Positions 1 through 12,659 of a DNA stretch of 64,000 nucleotides are shown piece after piece. Under the pieces are notes generated by a model. That model saw only the letters and a program-made list of their open reading frames with translations, did no database searches and was not told where the DNA came from. Position 1 is the first letter of the stretch, and every line of letters begins with the position of its first letter. The position numbers and the translations under genes are program-made. The DNA is taken from contig AP031358.1 in assembly GCA_037833965.1 (NCBI GenBank), positions 20,468,001-20,532,000 of the forward strand, written 5' to 3'. This DNA comes from Marchantia polymorpha subsp. ruderalis (lineage: Eukaryota > Streptophyta > Marchantiopsida > Marchantiales > Marchantiaceae).

Positions 1-756
1 CTAGATAATCTAGGCAAATTTATGTTCAAGCAACAAGTAATTCTCTCAACTCTAAATCATTTTTTTTCAAATAGAGATTTCATCAACATAATACTTGATA
101 GTTTTACTGAGCATAGTGAATTGTTGAAAATTTTAATTGAACTTCAATTGTCAGTCAGATTTAAAATCTATGAAAAAAAATCAAACGAAAAACATGCCAT
201 GCAATTTTTTCAAAGTTTTTAATGAAGATATTTCAACAAAAATAGCTCATACAACTAAAAATAAAAGAAAAGTAATCACAAACAATCTTGTGCTATTGTA
301 TACCAGAGCCCAACATTTTATTTCAAATTTGACCGGACCATAATCATCAGTAGCGATCTAATTCCATCCATACCCACCCATGCTATTCAAATTACTCCCA
401 TGTATTCAAAAATTGTGTAATGTGCATTACCCGTCTACTCAAAGTCTTGGTTGGATTTATCAAACAAAATGTCGTTCACTGTTGCTGGTTTCAGTCCAGA
501 GCTAAAACAAAATGCTTCAATATTGTAGAATGCCATAGATAACTTACGGCTTTGTTTGATTCTCAGAACCTCAGCTAGCTCTGCACGTGAAGTCCAGAAC
601 AATCCTACTTTTAGCTCCAATCAATTTACACATTCATCGCTCGAAGCTGTTCACACCGGGAGTCAAGTGCTGAAACTTCTAGCATTTGTTGGAATAACGA
701 TAGTTTTTCTTCATTCAAAAGCAGATCCGTATGTAGCTCAATTTTAACGTTCACGT

Positions 757-884
757 CATGGTTTCGCTTGTAGTAATCCAACTCTCACGGTGTAGTGTAC
801 GTCTGATGTGGGCAGATGGGCATGGTTTCGCTTGTAGTAATCCAACTCTCACGGTGTAGTGTTCGTCTGATGTGGGCAGATGGG
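757..884. repeat. 64-bp direct tandem duplication (2 copies)
   Basis: Units 757-820 and 821-884 are adjacent and nearly identical; the visible difference is 'gtgtacg' versus 'gtgttcg'. Each begins 'catggtttcgcttgtag' and ends 'gggcagatggg'. The near identity suggests a recent duplication inside otherwise decayed sequence. Confidence 0.9.
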
Positions 885-1866
885 CATGGATTTGTACGTG
901 GAGTGGCATGGATTCTGACCCATTTGGAACCTATGGCCATCCAAATACACCAGGAAATTATAACCGCTATGCTATGTCATCCAAAACCCACCCAAAACCC
1001 ATGGGCATGGATGAGTTTGGGCATCCACTGTGGGGCTCTGTGGTATATCCTTTTTCATCACATGAAAGGAATCTCAAAGCCTAATCGTCCCATAATATTA
1101 GAAAAGGGTCACATATGTAGATGTGACAATATGTCCCTCTAGTTAAAGGGTTAAAGTCGTAGATTTAGGACAAAAAGAGACGCTTCGAACAAAAGTCGCC
1201 ATGAAACACTATAGCCTTATGTTTAGGACTCTTCAGCCTCAAAACCACATGATAGACTGAAGTTCAGGACTCGTTGATCCTTTGGATCGGTTTGACTCCA
1301 TCCATGAAATATCTTGCAGATACAAAATTCAACAAGAAAGAGTACTTGTCGAAACACACCGACTCCATGATGTACTCCAGAGTAACTGCAAACCATGCTT
1401 GGACGGCAAGGGTGACAGTATGGAGGTTTGTTGACGTGAACCATGCAGGTGCATGTGATACCGGAACCTGTTTCCATATTCTTGTGACAAAATTAGAAGA
1501 ACCTGCATAAATGTCCAATCTATCCTCCAAAACCCTAAATGAAAAACTCGCTGGCAATCTTTTGGACACAGCCAATTGCCAGCAATAGTTCAATATGTGA
1601 CGAGAGTATCTGCCGGAGATTTATGAAAGTATTAACCGAAAACTGGGGCAGTAACAAGTCGTTAACGAAGACGGATCTCTTCGATTTTTTTGGTTGGGGT
1701 TGCGGAAGTGTTGTGAGCTCAGAGTTATCTATCTACTCTACCTCTACAGTAGACATTCGCTTAAGTCCGCACTTCACAAAACAAAATTCTTGGATCAATT
1801 CTCAAGAGTGTATTCTACAAAAAATCTCCTTGAGCAAAATAGAAGTTGCTGTTTCACTTGCCTGCG

Positions 1867-1934
1867 ATGCAAATGCTCCAAATGTCTTTGAGCAAAATAG
1901 ATGCAAATGCTCCAAATCTCCTTGAGCAAAATAG
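1867..1934. repeat. 34-bp direct tandem duplication (2 copies)
   Basis: Units 1867-1900 and 1901-1934 both begin 'atgcaaatgctccaaat' and end 'ttgagcaaaatag'. A further partial match to the unit end occurs just upstream at about 1832-1843. Confidence 0.85.
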
Positions 1935-1984
1935 AAGCTGCTGTCGACGGTCGTCACCCAGAAAACCACCTGCTTATCGTCGAA

Positions 1985-2650
1985 GCAAGTGCAGAGCATT
2001 ATGAAGGCAGTGAGTGAGTGTGCTCGCGCCCGTCTACCTCCTCACTGGGAGACGATCTCAAACCCTGCTCGCAGCAGAGCGGAGGCCACGCCAGGAGGAA
2101 GAGGGAGAAAGGGACGATAAACGAGGAGCCGCGAACCCAGAACAAGCGAGGTTGATTAGGCTTGTTCAACTCCGGCTTGAGCTTCCTGCGTCGGAGATGG
2201 AAACCGAAGGCAGATGGGAGGAAGAGAGAAACAAACTGACGCACGGAGGTTGAGAGTAGTTAAGTCTGCACCAGACCTCCCGGATCAAGTTGCGGACTTA
2301 ACCGAATGTTTACTGCACTCGGGCATTCCTTGAGCATTCTGTCGAGGCAGAACTAAGGATCAAATTCTCCGAGTTTGTCCTCTTCCTCATGACGCATTCG
2401 GTCCCGACTTGGAGAGTGATGAAAAGAGAGGCAGGTATAATACCTGCTTCTAAACCATACCTGAGGTTTGGTTTAGATACGATGGCACGAGGCAGGTCAT
2501 CGCGATGAAGTAGTCTGGAGATCGAAGTTCATCATTGATTAGGCTGACGGCACCTCCTCACTCAACTGTGATCCTCGTCAACCTTGGAAGGTCCATTGGG
2601 ATCTACAAGCCTTTCTAATCTTATCGCTTTTTGACCAGTGATAAGTTTAC
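1985..2650 (+). other. GC-rich island with a decayed reading frame
   Basis: The base composition changes sharply from AT-rich flanks to GC-rich sequence. From about 2274 one + frame reads coherently for ~115 codons (for example 'DLPDQVADLTECLLH', then 'VWFRYDGTRQVIAMK') but is broken by several stops. It may be a coding relic. I do not recognise the protein and no intact ORF remains. Confidence 0.25.
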
Positions 2651-3830
2651 ACTTTTATTATGCTTGACAACTTTTGGTTAGAATATCGTGATGATATTTA
2701 ATCATACCATTGAATCGATATGTGAAAGTAGATGTGACATAGAATTGAAACTTTTTTTTTTTTGTTTATTAATGCCTAGATTTTAAATTGATCAACAAAA
2801 CATGAAATTTGAAAGTTTTGAGCTATATAGACATTATATGCAATTGTATAATATCTGTATGAATCATTGCATACAAAGGATTTTTTAGTAAAAGCGAGCT
2901 TATGAATAGATGATCAGATTTTTACAAAATGCAGTCGCTTCTTCATCATATATATGAGAAGATAACCATTTTTTTCCTATTAATTTGAAAATCAATGGAG
3001 AAGTAAATTATGTTCTATTTGCTCTCTGAGTCTTCCTGGTAGGAACTATTTTCTGAGGCCATGCGCGTAGTCCGAGGGATTCAGATTAATCTTTTTTAAT
3101 GGGGAGTTATCGAAACAAAATTAATCCAAGACGAATATATTGTAATCATGTCAACTCTTTAACCCAATATACTTCAAATTGTGTAAATTCATGGATGTAA
3201 ATTTTGATAGCCATGAAAAGTCATGTTATTTAAGAACATGTTGTACAAAATTTTGCTATCCTATATTGAAAGTTTTCATATCTTTAGCAGCGAGTAGAAA
3301 ACTCATCACATTATATTATTCTTATTGGTAAACACACTTTATTTATTATTTTGCATCCCGTAGAATTACACAATTTGGGTTTGTCAGTTACATTAGCAAA
3401 AATCTTTTACAATACGGTGCTATGGATATTAGCCCCGTGTTACTTGTTTGATTTCATGCATATGAGGGTTGATGGGACCTTCCCATCAATTTTGCTAAAC
3501 TATATAGTCCTCAGTTTAATCTTCTCATATTAGCAATGGTCGAGTGTCTTCGAGCAACATTTAGGGTCAATGCAACAACAGAAGGAGTACAGTACTGCCA
3601 GAGTATCATCCCATAATCAGTAGAGGAACAAACAGACGTGGCAAACACAGTAAAGTAGATTTTCGTACATATCCACTGAGGAGATTGCCAAAAAGTCAAC
3701 CTCTGACAGTCATTATCCTCTTCCTCCTCGGCATCCGCTTCTGGACGAGACCAATTCTTTATTAACTGGCTTTGACTATCACCACGGACTCTGAGACTCT
3801 AGAAGCCTGCCACTAGGGGGAGCCCTGTGG

Positions 3831-4072
3831 CAGGCTTGGCCACTGTCCGGTCCCGTTTAACCGGTTCCAATTTTCTCTGGGACCGGTTAACCGGTTCCAG
3901 AGAAAATTCGTCCCCCTAATGTAATGTAGCTCATAACCTTGGCCACGATCGGTCCGGACCGCCGGTTAACCGTCGTGCCCGTCTACCTGGTCCAATTTTC
4001 TCTGGAACCAGTTAGCCGGTCCACCTTTTTTTCTGAACCGGTTAACCGTTAACGGGACCGTGTCCAAGCCTG
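3831..4072. mobile_element. hAT-like MITE, 242 bp, 8-bp TSD
   Basis: The element starts CAGGCTTGGCCACTGTCCGG and ends in the imperfect inverted complement (...CGGGACCGTGTCCAAGCCTG). It is flanked on both sides by the 8-bp direct repeat CCCTGTGG (3823-3830 and 4073-4080). Terminal inverted repeats beginning CAGG with an 8-bp target duplication are the established signature of hAT-superfamily elements. The interior is built of repeated ACCGGTTAACCGG-type words, and no ORF is present, so it would depend on a transposase elsewhere. Confidence 0.85.
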
Positions 4073-4080
4073 CCCTGTGG

Positions 4081-4859
4081 ACGGTCGTTTTCACCAAAGT
4101 CAACCATTCATCATCTCGACACCAGCGAGAGGTGACCACGAAGAACAACGTTGACCGCTTTTCTGGAATCTCATTGAACGTGGTGTACCAGTAAGTGCTC
4201 CAGTCCTTGAGCTGAGGAATTTCGTGCCTGGTGACGTACAAGAGCGCTTTGAAATATAAGAAGTACTCTAAACGAAATCTCGATCGATTGCGTGTCTGAT
4301 CCTCGCCCGACGACTCGCCCCACCAGGAAGGAAGGGGCAAGGAAACCCATCGGGTGCACATGCGATTGTGAAGCCTCGAAACTTTTGCACTGGGCTCTCG
4401 TTGCAGCTCGTGTTCTTGTTCTGCTCATCGACTGGCCGACAGTTTTGAATAATTGACACGAAGGAAAGGACCCCCAGCGTTGCATTTCATGGCAGCGTAC
4501 CATTTCCATGTGAGGGTGAGCTCGAGCCCACATGCAGCCAACTTGATTTCTGCTGGATTGCACTTGGACAAGCCCGATCCCGATCGAGGACTCTTTAAAT
4601 GATCGCGTTCGCAGAGAGAATCGTACTCCAAAAGCAACTCCAACCTTCAAGAAAACGAAAAGCTATGACGACGTCGGACAGCTAGCCAAGGGCTCCCCGA
4701 CCACGAGGGATCAGGAGACTAGAACTCACACCCGGTCATCATCGCTGACCCTGCGCTTGAATCTGCCAAATCCACAAACGATCGCCATCGTTTCATACCG
4801 GACATGACGAGGACAAACGGACGATCTCAGCAGAGAAACTCAATCTTCGGCGGAGCGCA
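4081..4859 (+). repeat. Upstream module of the decayed membrane-protein copy
   Basis: This stretch is homologous to the 5' regions of the intact membrane genes (about 24950-25693 and 56530-57278). Its first part (about 4130-4510) is also homologous to the regions far upstream of the ROCO genes (15414-15840 and 47050-47475). It contains a relic reading frame ending in a good plant-type donor (cca|GTAAGT near 4189) and a TTTAAA box near 4594 in 'gaggactctttaaatgatcg', kept in the A copy and changed by one base in B. The MITE at 3831-4072 sits directly against its left edge. Confidence 0.6.
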
Positions 4860-5626
4860 ATGGAGAGAGAATCACAGTCCGGGATCCAGAGTCAAAATCG
4901 AGGGACCTCGTCGGAGTTCTGGCAGACGATTAATCTGAGAGCTGCATCTTGGTGGGCATGGGCCCGCAACAATCTTCATCCGTCTCTGCTGCTGGTGTTC
5001 AAAGCTGTGTTCTGGAGCGGGGTAATTTCCCGGTTCCTCGTGCGCTGCTTGGCTTCAGCTTCCCTCTTTGCTGTCATCCAGGGGATCTTCGCGGCTCCTT
5101 GCGTGTTCGTTTTAATCTGGCTCATCGATGCGGTGCCCCTTGTGCATACCACCCAACCTGAACCTGAACAACCAACTTTCCAAGCTGAAATGGTACTAAT
5201 TCTCATCGTGCTGGCCAATGTCGTCCTTTACTACATTCTGTACACGCTCCTCAGTCTCGCTCAGAAACGCTTTCCTGAAAGATTCTCACTGGAATACATA
5301 TTCGAGCTCCCTCTACCCCTCAAAATTGTCAGCGGGTTCGCATTGTACATCGTGTGCAGTGTACTAATGGCTGTTTTCATCGTTGCCCTCATGGCTGTCG
5401 GAATGTTTGTCGTGTACCTTCCGTACAATGCAAGGTTGATTTGTGACAGCCTCGGCCGCTATGGTCCCTGGTATGTGGGTGCGTTCTGGGTGCGTTCGTC
5501 ACTGTCGTCCTTTCGATCGTAGCGGTGGTTGGGTATTGTTGAGACCAGAGAAGTGTCTCGGTCGGCGGTCCTAGGCCTGCCAGAACTGTCGACGGCGATG
5601 AGTTAGTTCAGATGGAAGATGTTTGA
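4860..5626 (+). pseudogene. Decayed copy of the multi-spanning membrane protein
   Basis: The frame opens with the same ATG and N-terminus (MERESQSGIQ) as the intact genes at 25694 and 57279 and stays open for 220 codons. Near 5473 an extra ~5 bases relative to the paralogues ('tatgtgggtgcgttctggg' versus 'tatgtgattctggg') shift the frame. The protein then ends early at 5522. Beyond that, a base change creates a second stop in the ancestral frame ('tgttgagacc' for 'tgttcagacc'), and homology continues to the old stop at 5626. The loss removes the last hydrophobic segment and the C-terminal tail. A truncated protein could still be made, so the pseudogene call is likely but not certain. Confidence 0.75.
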
Positions 5627-6607
5627 CGCGCTTCTCAACTGTTCGAAATTTCATTCCATGTCGTGTATAGTTCTCCTCAAACTGACTTCTGGCGACGGCA
5701 CACTTTAACTCTTTGCGTGTCATGATCCACATTCGCATTCTTGTTATCTGGCATGAGATAATTTTCGCTTTCGAACATTTGTGCTATGATTTATTTATTT
5801 TGTTTGATTTGGATGGGGTGAAATTACAGCATTGTCATCATTGGTAATACACCATTTATTGGGGTGTGCTTTGGGAGCTGCATGGGCTGCAAGATTGCGA
5901 AATCCGTTGAAACAGCTCATTCTCGTAGAATTGTCTTCAGCACGCTTGGGATGAAAGGATACCGAATTCGAAGCGCAAAATAGAGAAGTTTTTTGAATTC
6001 TTGAGCTTTTCTTTATCTTAAAATAATAAACCGTGTTTTGGCTAGCACCGTGGTACCTAAACAGTTTTTTTTTCCTTTCCTATATCAGTGATATGAATCT
6101 TTTTGAGTAGAGATACATGCAACATTTTGCAAAACTATTCTGCAACGTTTTAGAAAATAGTTGATAATAGATAATGAAGTCTTCAAGTATTACGAGGATA
6201 CAGTCGGAGCAAAAACAAGTCTCAATTTCTTCAACTGTATTGTACTCCTGACAAGATTCAGTCGTGTTGACAAGTTCATCGAGATATATCAGGTTTTTTC
6301 AATTTTTGACTACATAGTTTTGTAGTTGATTTTTTAAACTGAAACTTATTAGGGAGTTTAATCACAATTTTAATTTTGCTTTTACGTTGAAAGAAAACAA
6401 AACCTGATTAATGGAAGATATATAATCATTTTCATTATAAAGATTTGACATCCCTAAATACTAATTAGAGGTCAATATTTTAGTCAAAATATAAGATTTT
6501 GTAAAGTTAAGAACGTATGAAATAGATAAAAGATCTCAGCACTTTTTTTTTTCATTTATCCTACTTTTAAAATCAAACATCTCATCTCTTAATCTAACAA
6601 CTTTTAC
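5627..6607. other. AT-rich region downstream of membrane-protein copy
   Basis: Alignable with 26465-28148 and 58044-59683 downstream of the intact membrane genes. It lacks the 282-bp CGGCTA-rich insert present in both of those. No gene is seen. Confidence 0.6.
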
Positions 6608-8135
6608 ACTCGACTCTTCTTATGCAACTCTCTTCCGACAGGTAAGGCTCTGTAAGTTCACATTTTTTTTTCAATGTATGAAAACAAGCAACCTAAGGTG
6701 GTATTTCTTAAAATTCAAAGGATAGTAAAAAAGTTGATCATTTTTATTTAGAATTTTTTGCAATTTTGTTAAAAAAAAATAAAAAAATAAAATTCATATG
6801 TCAGATTATATATAGGATTTATTGAATGACTTTGAAAATTAATGTGGTGTGAAATCAGGAATTTTTTCCAATTCTATTTATTAACACAATATGATTAAAC
6901 AATATGTTATAAAGCATTCTGTAAAAAAAAATATGTAGCAAATTGTATTTGTTATGAATCTCTTCATTTCGTTGTGCAAGAAAAAATTCCATCAAATTTT
7001 GATGAGGATAATTCAATTCAAAAACTGGCTTGAAAAAAATTGGAAAAAATGTGGAAAATTAATGGCATTGAAATGAAATTCTTGCAAAACAATGACAGAA
7101 ACTAGATCTCAATTTAAGATGTTGGGGATAAAATTTTTCCTTTACCCTTCAAAATGTGCAATTCCCTGGAACCAGCAATCTTTAAACGAATCAGAAATTT
7201 TTTTTCAAACTGAAATGGAAAAACGTTTGAGTTTCATCACATCCTGCATTAGAATCACAGGGTTATGATATCCCCAACTTGTTGTGATTTCAGATAAGTG
7301 TAAAGCCAGATCCAGCTCTTTGACTTGGGCTCACTCTATAGTGAATAAACCAATGAAAAATTTTTCAAAATTTATGGATTTCCATCCTATTCAAGAGTGT
7401 TTTCATGTGGATGCTCGGAAGAAGAAGCAAGTGATTCATCACAGAATCACATTTTTGAAATCTTGGAGAAGTTGTTGAGTGAAAAATTGCCATGGGTTTG
7501 TCAATTGTGTTTTCCACTCTTCTTTTTGTGTTACAAACACCAATGACAACAGAAGTTTATTTTTTTGGCCATAAAAAACTTTTCATGATTTTTGTGCTTT
7601 CAGCTTGACGCAATTCATTCCACCATCTTTAGCTCACGTTGTTGATTATTCAACAATAATGATCTCAATCATATCATATTTAAATGCCGTTGGATGCATT
7701 ATTTATAATCTCTACTTTGATGATATCACTGTTGATCTGAACTGGCTCATTAATACATCAGTGGATAAGCCGTTAGCTCTAGATGAAGACTTTCGAGTTC
7801 AAAAGTCTTGGTGTGCTGAATAAACAACGTCACGTTACTCATATGCAAGCAAGGACAGATTTGTGGGTGAGAGTGTCTTTGCTCCGTTGATAGAGGAGTT
7901 TATGGGAAATCAACCACATGGACAGAGAGTTGCTTGAACACATCATTAGCCATTTAGATATGTGTTTCAAGCGCCTAGATAGTTTTTAGTATTTCATTCC
8001 CACCTTCATACCTGAGCATACAAGCAAGGAAGAACAGAAGGATCAAGAAAAAACGCACATGAAGTCGATGGCTTGGGAAACTGGGGTTGAGTCCTAAAAG
8101 TCCCGATCGGTGCCAAGATGGAAGATCAATCTCAC
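6608..8135 (+). pseudogene. ROCO GTPase relic (end of exon 1, intron 1, exon 2)
   Basis: 'ctcgactcttcttatg...' at 6608 matches the last ~37 bases of ROCO exon 1 and is followed by a retained donor (cag|gtaagg, 6645). The old P-loop glycine codon is now Asn (C-N-S for C-G-S). An AT-rich stretch matching intron 1 follows, then decayed exon 2. Recognisable pieces include 'LQNND' (about 7083), 'VDARKKKQVI' (about 7408) and 'SIISYLNAVGCII' from the COR domain (about 7667). Frameshifts and stops occur throughout. Nearly all of exon 1 is absent: the left junction at about 6600 joins sequence normally found downstream of a membrane gene directly to the exon 1 end. Homology stops at about 8135, just before unit A. 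Confidence 0.85.
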
Positions 8136-8141
8136 TGACCT

Positions 8142-10180
8142 AAACTTGATTATCATATGAGATTGAAATTTTAGTATAGCTCTAATTTACTATATTCAAC
8201 TTGGTTATTGATTTTAAACTTGAAGATTTTATGTTGGTGATAACATTTATTTTGTAGTTAATGAGTATTGTGTTAATGAGTTGCATTAGATAGCCTAAGA
8301 CATTTCTTGGCAGGGTATTTGTCGATGTATTCTTGCAAGACGGCAAGCTAGTTCTGAATAAGATTGTAGATTGGTCCGAAAGGTGGTTGAATTCCTCTTT
8401 TGAGGTCAATTTCACAGCAGTACGCGGATGTTGAGGGAGTATATCTGAATTCTTCTTTTTAAATACATCTCTACATCCCTTGTATCAGACCGAAAGCTGG
8501 CTCGGAGCTCAAGTTGACTTATATGTCGGAGTTGCATAGATAACAAACGTAAACATAGTCTTTAAAACTTCTCTTTACAGCTTTCATGAATGCTCTAGCA
8601 CCGACGAATATGAGAGTTTGAGATTGATGTTCTATTCATGTATTGATGTCTTTGTTGTTACCCACCTTTCTCTGTTAGTTTCGCCAAAACTATTAGTGAA
8701 CTCTTCAAGAAAGTCATCAGAATCTTGGAGAAATAGAGATTTGACTCTAGAGTGGCAAAAACCACGATGGAGCAATTCCAGATAGCAGCGTTGCTACAAA
8801 TCCAACTCGAGTCTCTTTGAGTAGGACATTACAGCAGCTGCATACAAATGATCAGTCGGATTTGATGCACAAACTCGTGAAACTTTGATACAGGGCCGTT
8901 GAATTCGTCCAGTAGTCGAAAGTCGAAGATATGTCCGGCAGATCCTGGGGATCTTGAAATCGACACTTGAAGCTGCTCAAATGCAGGTCTCAAGTTATTT
9001 TTCTCTTCTTGAATTTGTTTTGCAGCGCGACCTACATGTTATCGGAAACGCCTTGATCCAAAACTTGCGTCTCCCTTCTCGAATAGAAGCGATTTTCTAC
9101 ATAAATATAGAACCAAAGCTTTCTTCAAAATATATTTGTCACGATCACGGATGAAAAGACCTCAAAAAAACTTTCACACTCAAAAGTCAAGAATCTTGTC
9201 ATGTTGGACAAAGTCAAAAGGTTGGAAAGGTCAAGAATCCTCATGTTCACTATCATTTCAGGCTATATTTAGTACATGGGATGGCTTAAGGAGATGCTTT
9301 GTGACCTTCATCTTAAGCCTTGTATTCTTCGGCGGTTTAAAAGCCTGAAGAGCCTTCGTTAGCTCCTGTTCTCCTCTCTGGAAGGGATTCTCTAAAATCT
9401 TCGTCACGTGGACTCCCTACATATCGAGAATCAGCTTTGGGACACTAGTGGTGACGTTCTCAACTCCCACCTCGAACTGACGCTCAACAGTCTCTTTGAT
9501 AGATGCTTCATATGGTGTTTATTCCTCAGGTGTCTTATGTGAGTGTTGTCATTATCTACTTATTTGCCAGCTGTTCTATTACCTAATACTTCTTGCTAGT
9601 CTGGAATAATATGTTCCATCACTAGAATTCCATGTTTAATCAGAGCGTACATGTTGACAAGTAGGCAAGAGTTCTCACTTCTCCATGTCTGAAATGTTAC
9701 TCTCATCGCTCTTCAAATTACCCTCCTCAATTGACCTTCATTTATAAGTTTATTTCTGAGTTCACTAACCGCTGGACCTTGAGCTTACAAACGATAGTCG
9801 TTTGGTGAAGTAGACCTAGTTGACTAGTGATGAGCACAACTTTCAGTAGGAAAATGCCTCGAAGTTATTCGACCTTGCTCTTTTTCCAACTGTTTCAAAT
9901 CAACGGACTGTCTTCACTTCCTTGGCTGATAACAAAATTTGTGTATAAATGATTATTAACGTTCATAAGTGTATAAGGAAGAATTTCAAACGCACTTTGA
10001 ATTGAGCTCCTTCAATCTAAGACTTGATGAGAGAAAACCTGAACACATCAGCTACTGCTGCTAATTGCAAGCATTACTACAGCCACGCACACTTCCTAAG
10101 ATGATGCCATGTTATCAGATCTACAAACTTCCTCTGCAGGCTTGACAAACATGTCCATCGAGTGTACTGATGAATATATT
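8142..10180. other. Left arm of unit A, no gene supported
   Basis: Alignable with 31958-33999 in unit B. The open frames (for example around 8954-9348) lack ATG starts or recognisable motifs and differ between copies by frame-disrupting changes. I see no gene. The last five bases (10176-10180, ATATT) are the left target duplication of the next element. Confidence 0.5.
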
Positions 10181-12654
10181 TGTAATAACCCACTAAAGGC
10201 TAAAACTGCAATATAGTGGTAGAAAGGTCGAACCCACAGGGACAGAGGAACACACAGGGTACAAAGTGTCACGTTTTAACAGACTATTGAGGAGTTTGAA
10301 TTCTCAGGCAACTGTCACTCCCAGAAATACTGCAAGTGTCCACTCGGAGCGCACTCGGAGGTCGCACAGTGCAGCGTAACACACACACACACACCTGAAA
10401 CTACAGAAACACAACCCAGAGATCCGTTAGGACCTCTACTTCAAGATTTCAGGGGGAAAGTCTCTCACGAGCACACTCGGCAAAGCTGCGGGCAGTGACT
10501 TCCAACTCCGGCTTTTACAACGCTTCCACTAGCTTGCTGCTAGTGTAGGAAACCCGGTTTGGACTACCTACTTCGGATCGAAGTCACTCAGACGCGGTGA
10601 ACAACACTCTCAACTCACAAAACGCGCAGAGAACACAGGTCCGCACTGAAGGACTCACTGTGAAACATTCCAGTAACACAACAACAGTCTATTGAAGAGT
10701 TTGAATTCTCAGGCACTTGTCATTCCCAGAAATACTACAGGGGTTACCCTCAAGGCACCTGCTGCAGCGTAACCTGAATTTACAACCAAGGCTTACACGA
10801 AGTAACAAAACTTCACTTTGGTATTCAGGGGAAAAATCCCAAGGAGTACAATCAGAAAGAAACACTCGAAGGTGTAGGGGCGAAACTGTTCAAGTATCTA
10901 ACTAGTCACTGGCTCTGAGCATCGGCAGTCACCCGCAGGTGCAGATCCGAACTACTCAAGTCTCTAACCAATGTACTAGCTCTGAACATTCGGCCGAAGG
11001 CCTTCAGCTACAAAATGCGGAACGCTAAGTTGTAACTCCTCGTGCGTGGTGACAGAACTCAAGGACACAAACACGCAAAGGAAATGGGTTCCTGATCTGC
11101 ACTTCTGATGGGAAAGAACCCCAGGCAAAACGCCTGGAACTATTTTATACCTTCTAAGTCCTAACTAGCACTACACTGCACCACGCCAAGGTGCGAGCCG
11201 CAACAGATCCCACACCTGAGGAGTCGGCGGCTGCCTTCCCCTCTAACTTACAACCTAAATCTAACCCTAACCCTAAATCTGAATCCTAAGCCTACTGTGT
11301 ACAGAGCCGCCAGCGCCTTACCATCCAAGATCTGAGGCTGAAAATTTGCAGGCATGCGTGGCCGGCCGAGATCAACGGCCCCACAAAATTTCAGATCCAT
11401 CCGACCGTCCATCGCAAAGATATGGGCCCCGCAAGATCTCTGAACCTAGGCCAAAATTCCTTCTCCAAAATCCGAGGACTGTGGGTTCCACGCGTCCTAC
11501 ACGCAAGCCGCCTACTCGCAGGCCGCCACTGCCACACCTGAACATTCTACATTCATGACCACCCGATCCTCGCCGGAGGAAATCTCCTTCCGCGCACCGC
11601 CGAATGCGTCCAACCGCCAAAGACGCACTTCCACACCTTGTCAATCTCTAACAGTCACCCCGACGCCCATAACTCACGGATCCCTGCTTCGTTTGCAACG
11701 TTCTTGGGCTCGTTGGAACAAGCGTGTTGTGCTCTTTCCAACGAGCCCCTAACCAAGTCAAACGGATAAGAATTGAGAAAGTTATCACTGTTTTACTCTT
11801 CCGCCGAAGGCCTGCAACCGTCGAAGGCGTCCGTCCGCGCATCGGACAAAAGTCGATCTCCCTACCTCCGAAGGCGGAATTCCCGGAAGCGTAACCCCGA
11901 AGGCGAACATCTAGGGCCGAAGGAGAACGTCTACGTATCTTCCGATAGTCCTAACTCCCTAAATTCCCATCCGTCCCAGGCGTTCTTGGGCTCGTTGGAA
12001 CGAGCGTCGCGAGCTCTTTCCAACGAGACTCTAACCACCGCAAACCATTAAGAATTGAAAACACTATGTCAATTTTACCCTTCCGCCAAAGGCCTGCCTG
12101 TGCACAGGCCGCCTACTTGCAACCCGCCTGTGCACAGGCCGTCCGCCTGTGCACAGGCGTCCGCGTCCGTCCGCGGCGTAAGCCGCCTCTCTAAGTGTTA
12201 ACGCCGAAGGCCTCTCTAAATGTTAGCACCGAAGGCCCTCCATATCAGAAACTTCCGCCGCTTCTAACTCGGTGATGCCTCATCCGTTTCAAGAGATCTT
12301 GGTCTCGTTGGAATCAGTGCGTCGAGCTCTTTCCAACGGGACCCTAACTTGGTCAAGGCGCCCGAGGGTTGAACTAATTATGGAGAGTTTCCCTACAGCC
12401 GCGGACGCAACCTCCGGAGGCGGGTTTTGCGCCTTGCGTCGTAAGGTTCCTAACTGCAGAGCTCGCAGGGAGGGTGGTGCCTGTCCTTACTGCTGCACCC
12501 CAAATCCCAGATTCTACAAGATCCCTCGAGAATCCCCGCGATCTTCCGGATTCACTCTGTTTTGATGTACCGAAGGCTATTTACAATGCTGCCAGGGTAC
12601 AGTTTTCCAAAAATGTTTTAATTTACTCAAAATTGCCAAAAGTGGGGTACCACA
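10181..12654. mobile_element. TG...CA element, 2474 bp, 5-bp TSD, no ORF
   Basis: It starts TGTAATAACCCACTAAAGGC and ends ...GGGGTACCACA, flanked by ATATT at 10176-10180 and 12655-12659. Unit B has the uninterrupted site at about 33995-34002. TG...CA ends with a 5-bp duplication are typical of LTR-retroelement integration, so this may be a solo LTR. The ends also form an imperfect ~20-bp inverted repeat (start TGTAATAACCCACTAAAGGC, end complement TGTGGTACCCCACTTTTGGC), longer than LTRs usually show. The first ~930 bp match the 5' end of the element at 35839. The 3' half carries three copies of a hairpin-forming module. There is no long ORF, so it is non-autonomous. Confidence 0.88.
11706..12343. 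repeat. Three hairpin modules within the 10181 element
   Basis: Cores lie at 11706-11748, 11988-12030 and 12301-12343. Each has the form GGxCTCGTTGGAA, about 17 bases, TTCCAACGAGxCC, so the arms pair. Each lies in a longer ~120-bp module that often starts with 'ctc/ata-actca' words and ends 'cgccgaaggcctg'. Arm changes are partly compensated: the first copy reads GGGCTC/GAGCCC where others read GGTCTC/GAGACC. Confidence 0.75.
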
Positions 12655-12659
12655 ATATT

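Larger units (their letters stand above)
1..3822. other. Intergenic DNA with old repeat relics
   Basis: No gene could be supported here. Short stretches (about 335-410, 765-800 and 970-1030) resemble sequence at 27430-27850 downstream of the unit A membrane gene, for example the same 'cttgtagta-tccaactctca' and 'ccaaaacccatgg-catgga' words. This is probably an older, heavily decayed remnant of the same array. From about 2640 to 3780 the sequence is AT-rich and I see nothing in it. The open frames present are short, lack conserved motifs and occur on both strands. Confidence 0.5.

Noticed and set aside
1264..1925. ORFs of 109 and 128 codons on opposite strands
   Set aside because: They overlap each other, have low-complexity or repeat-derived content and no recognisable domain; consistent with chance.
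4171..4650. 159-codon minus-strand ORF
   Set aside because: It lies opposite the relic + frames of the upstream module, is disrupted in most other copies, and has no recognisable motif.
11262..11282. Telomere-like (AACCCTA) repeat
   Set aside because: There are only two to three units inside a transposable element, too few for an interstitial telomere.
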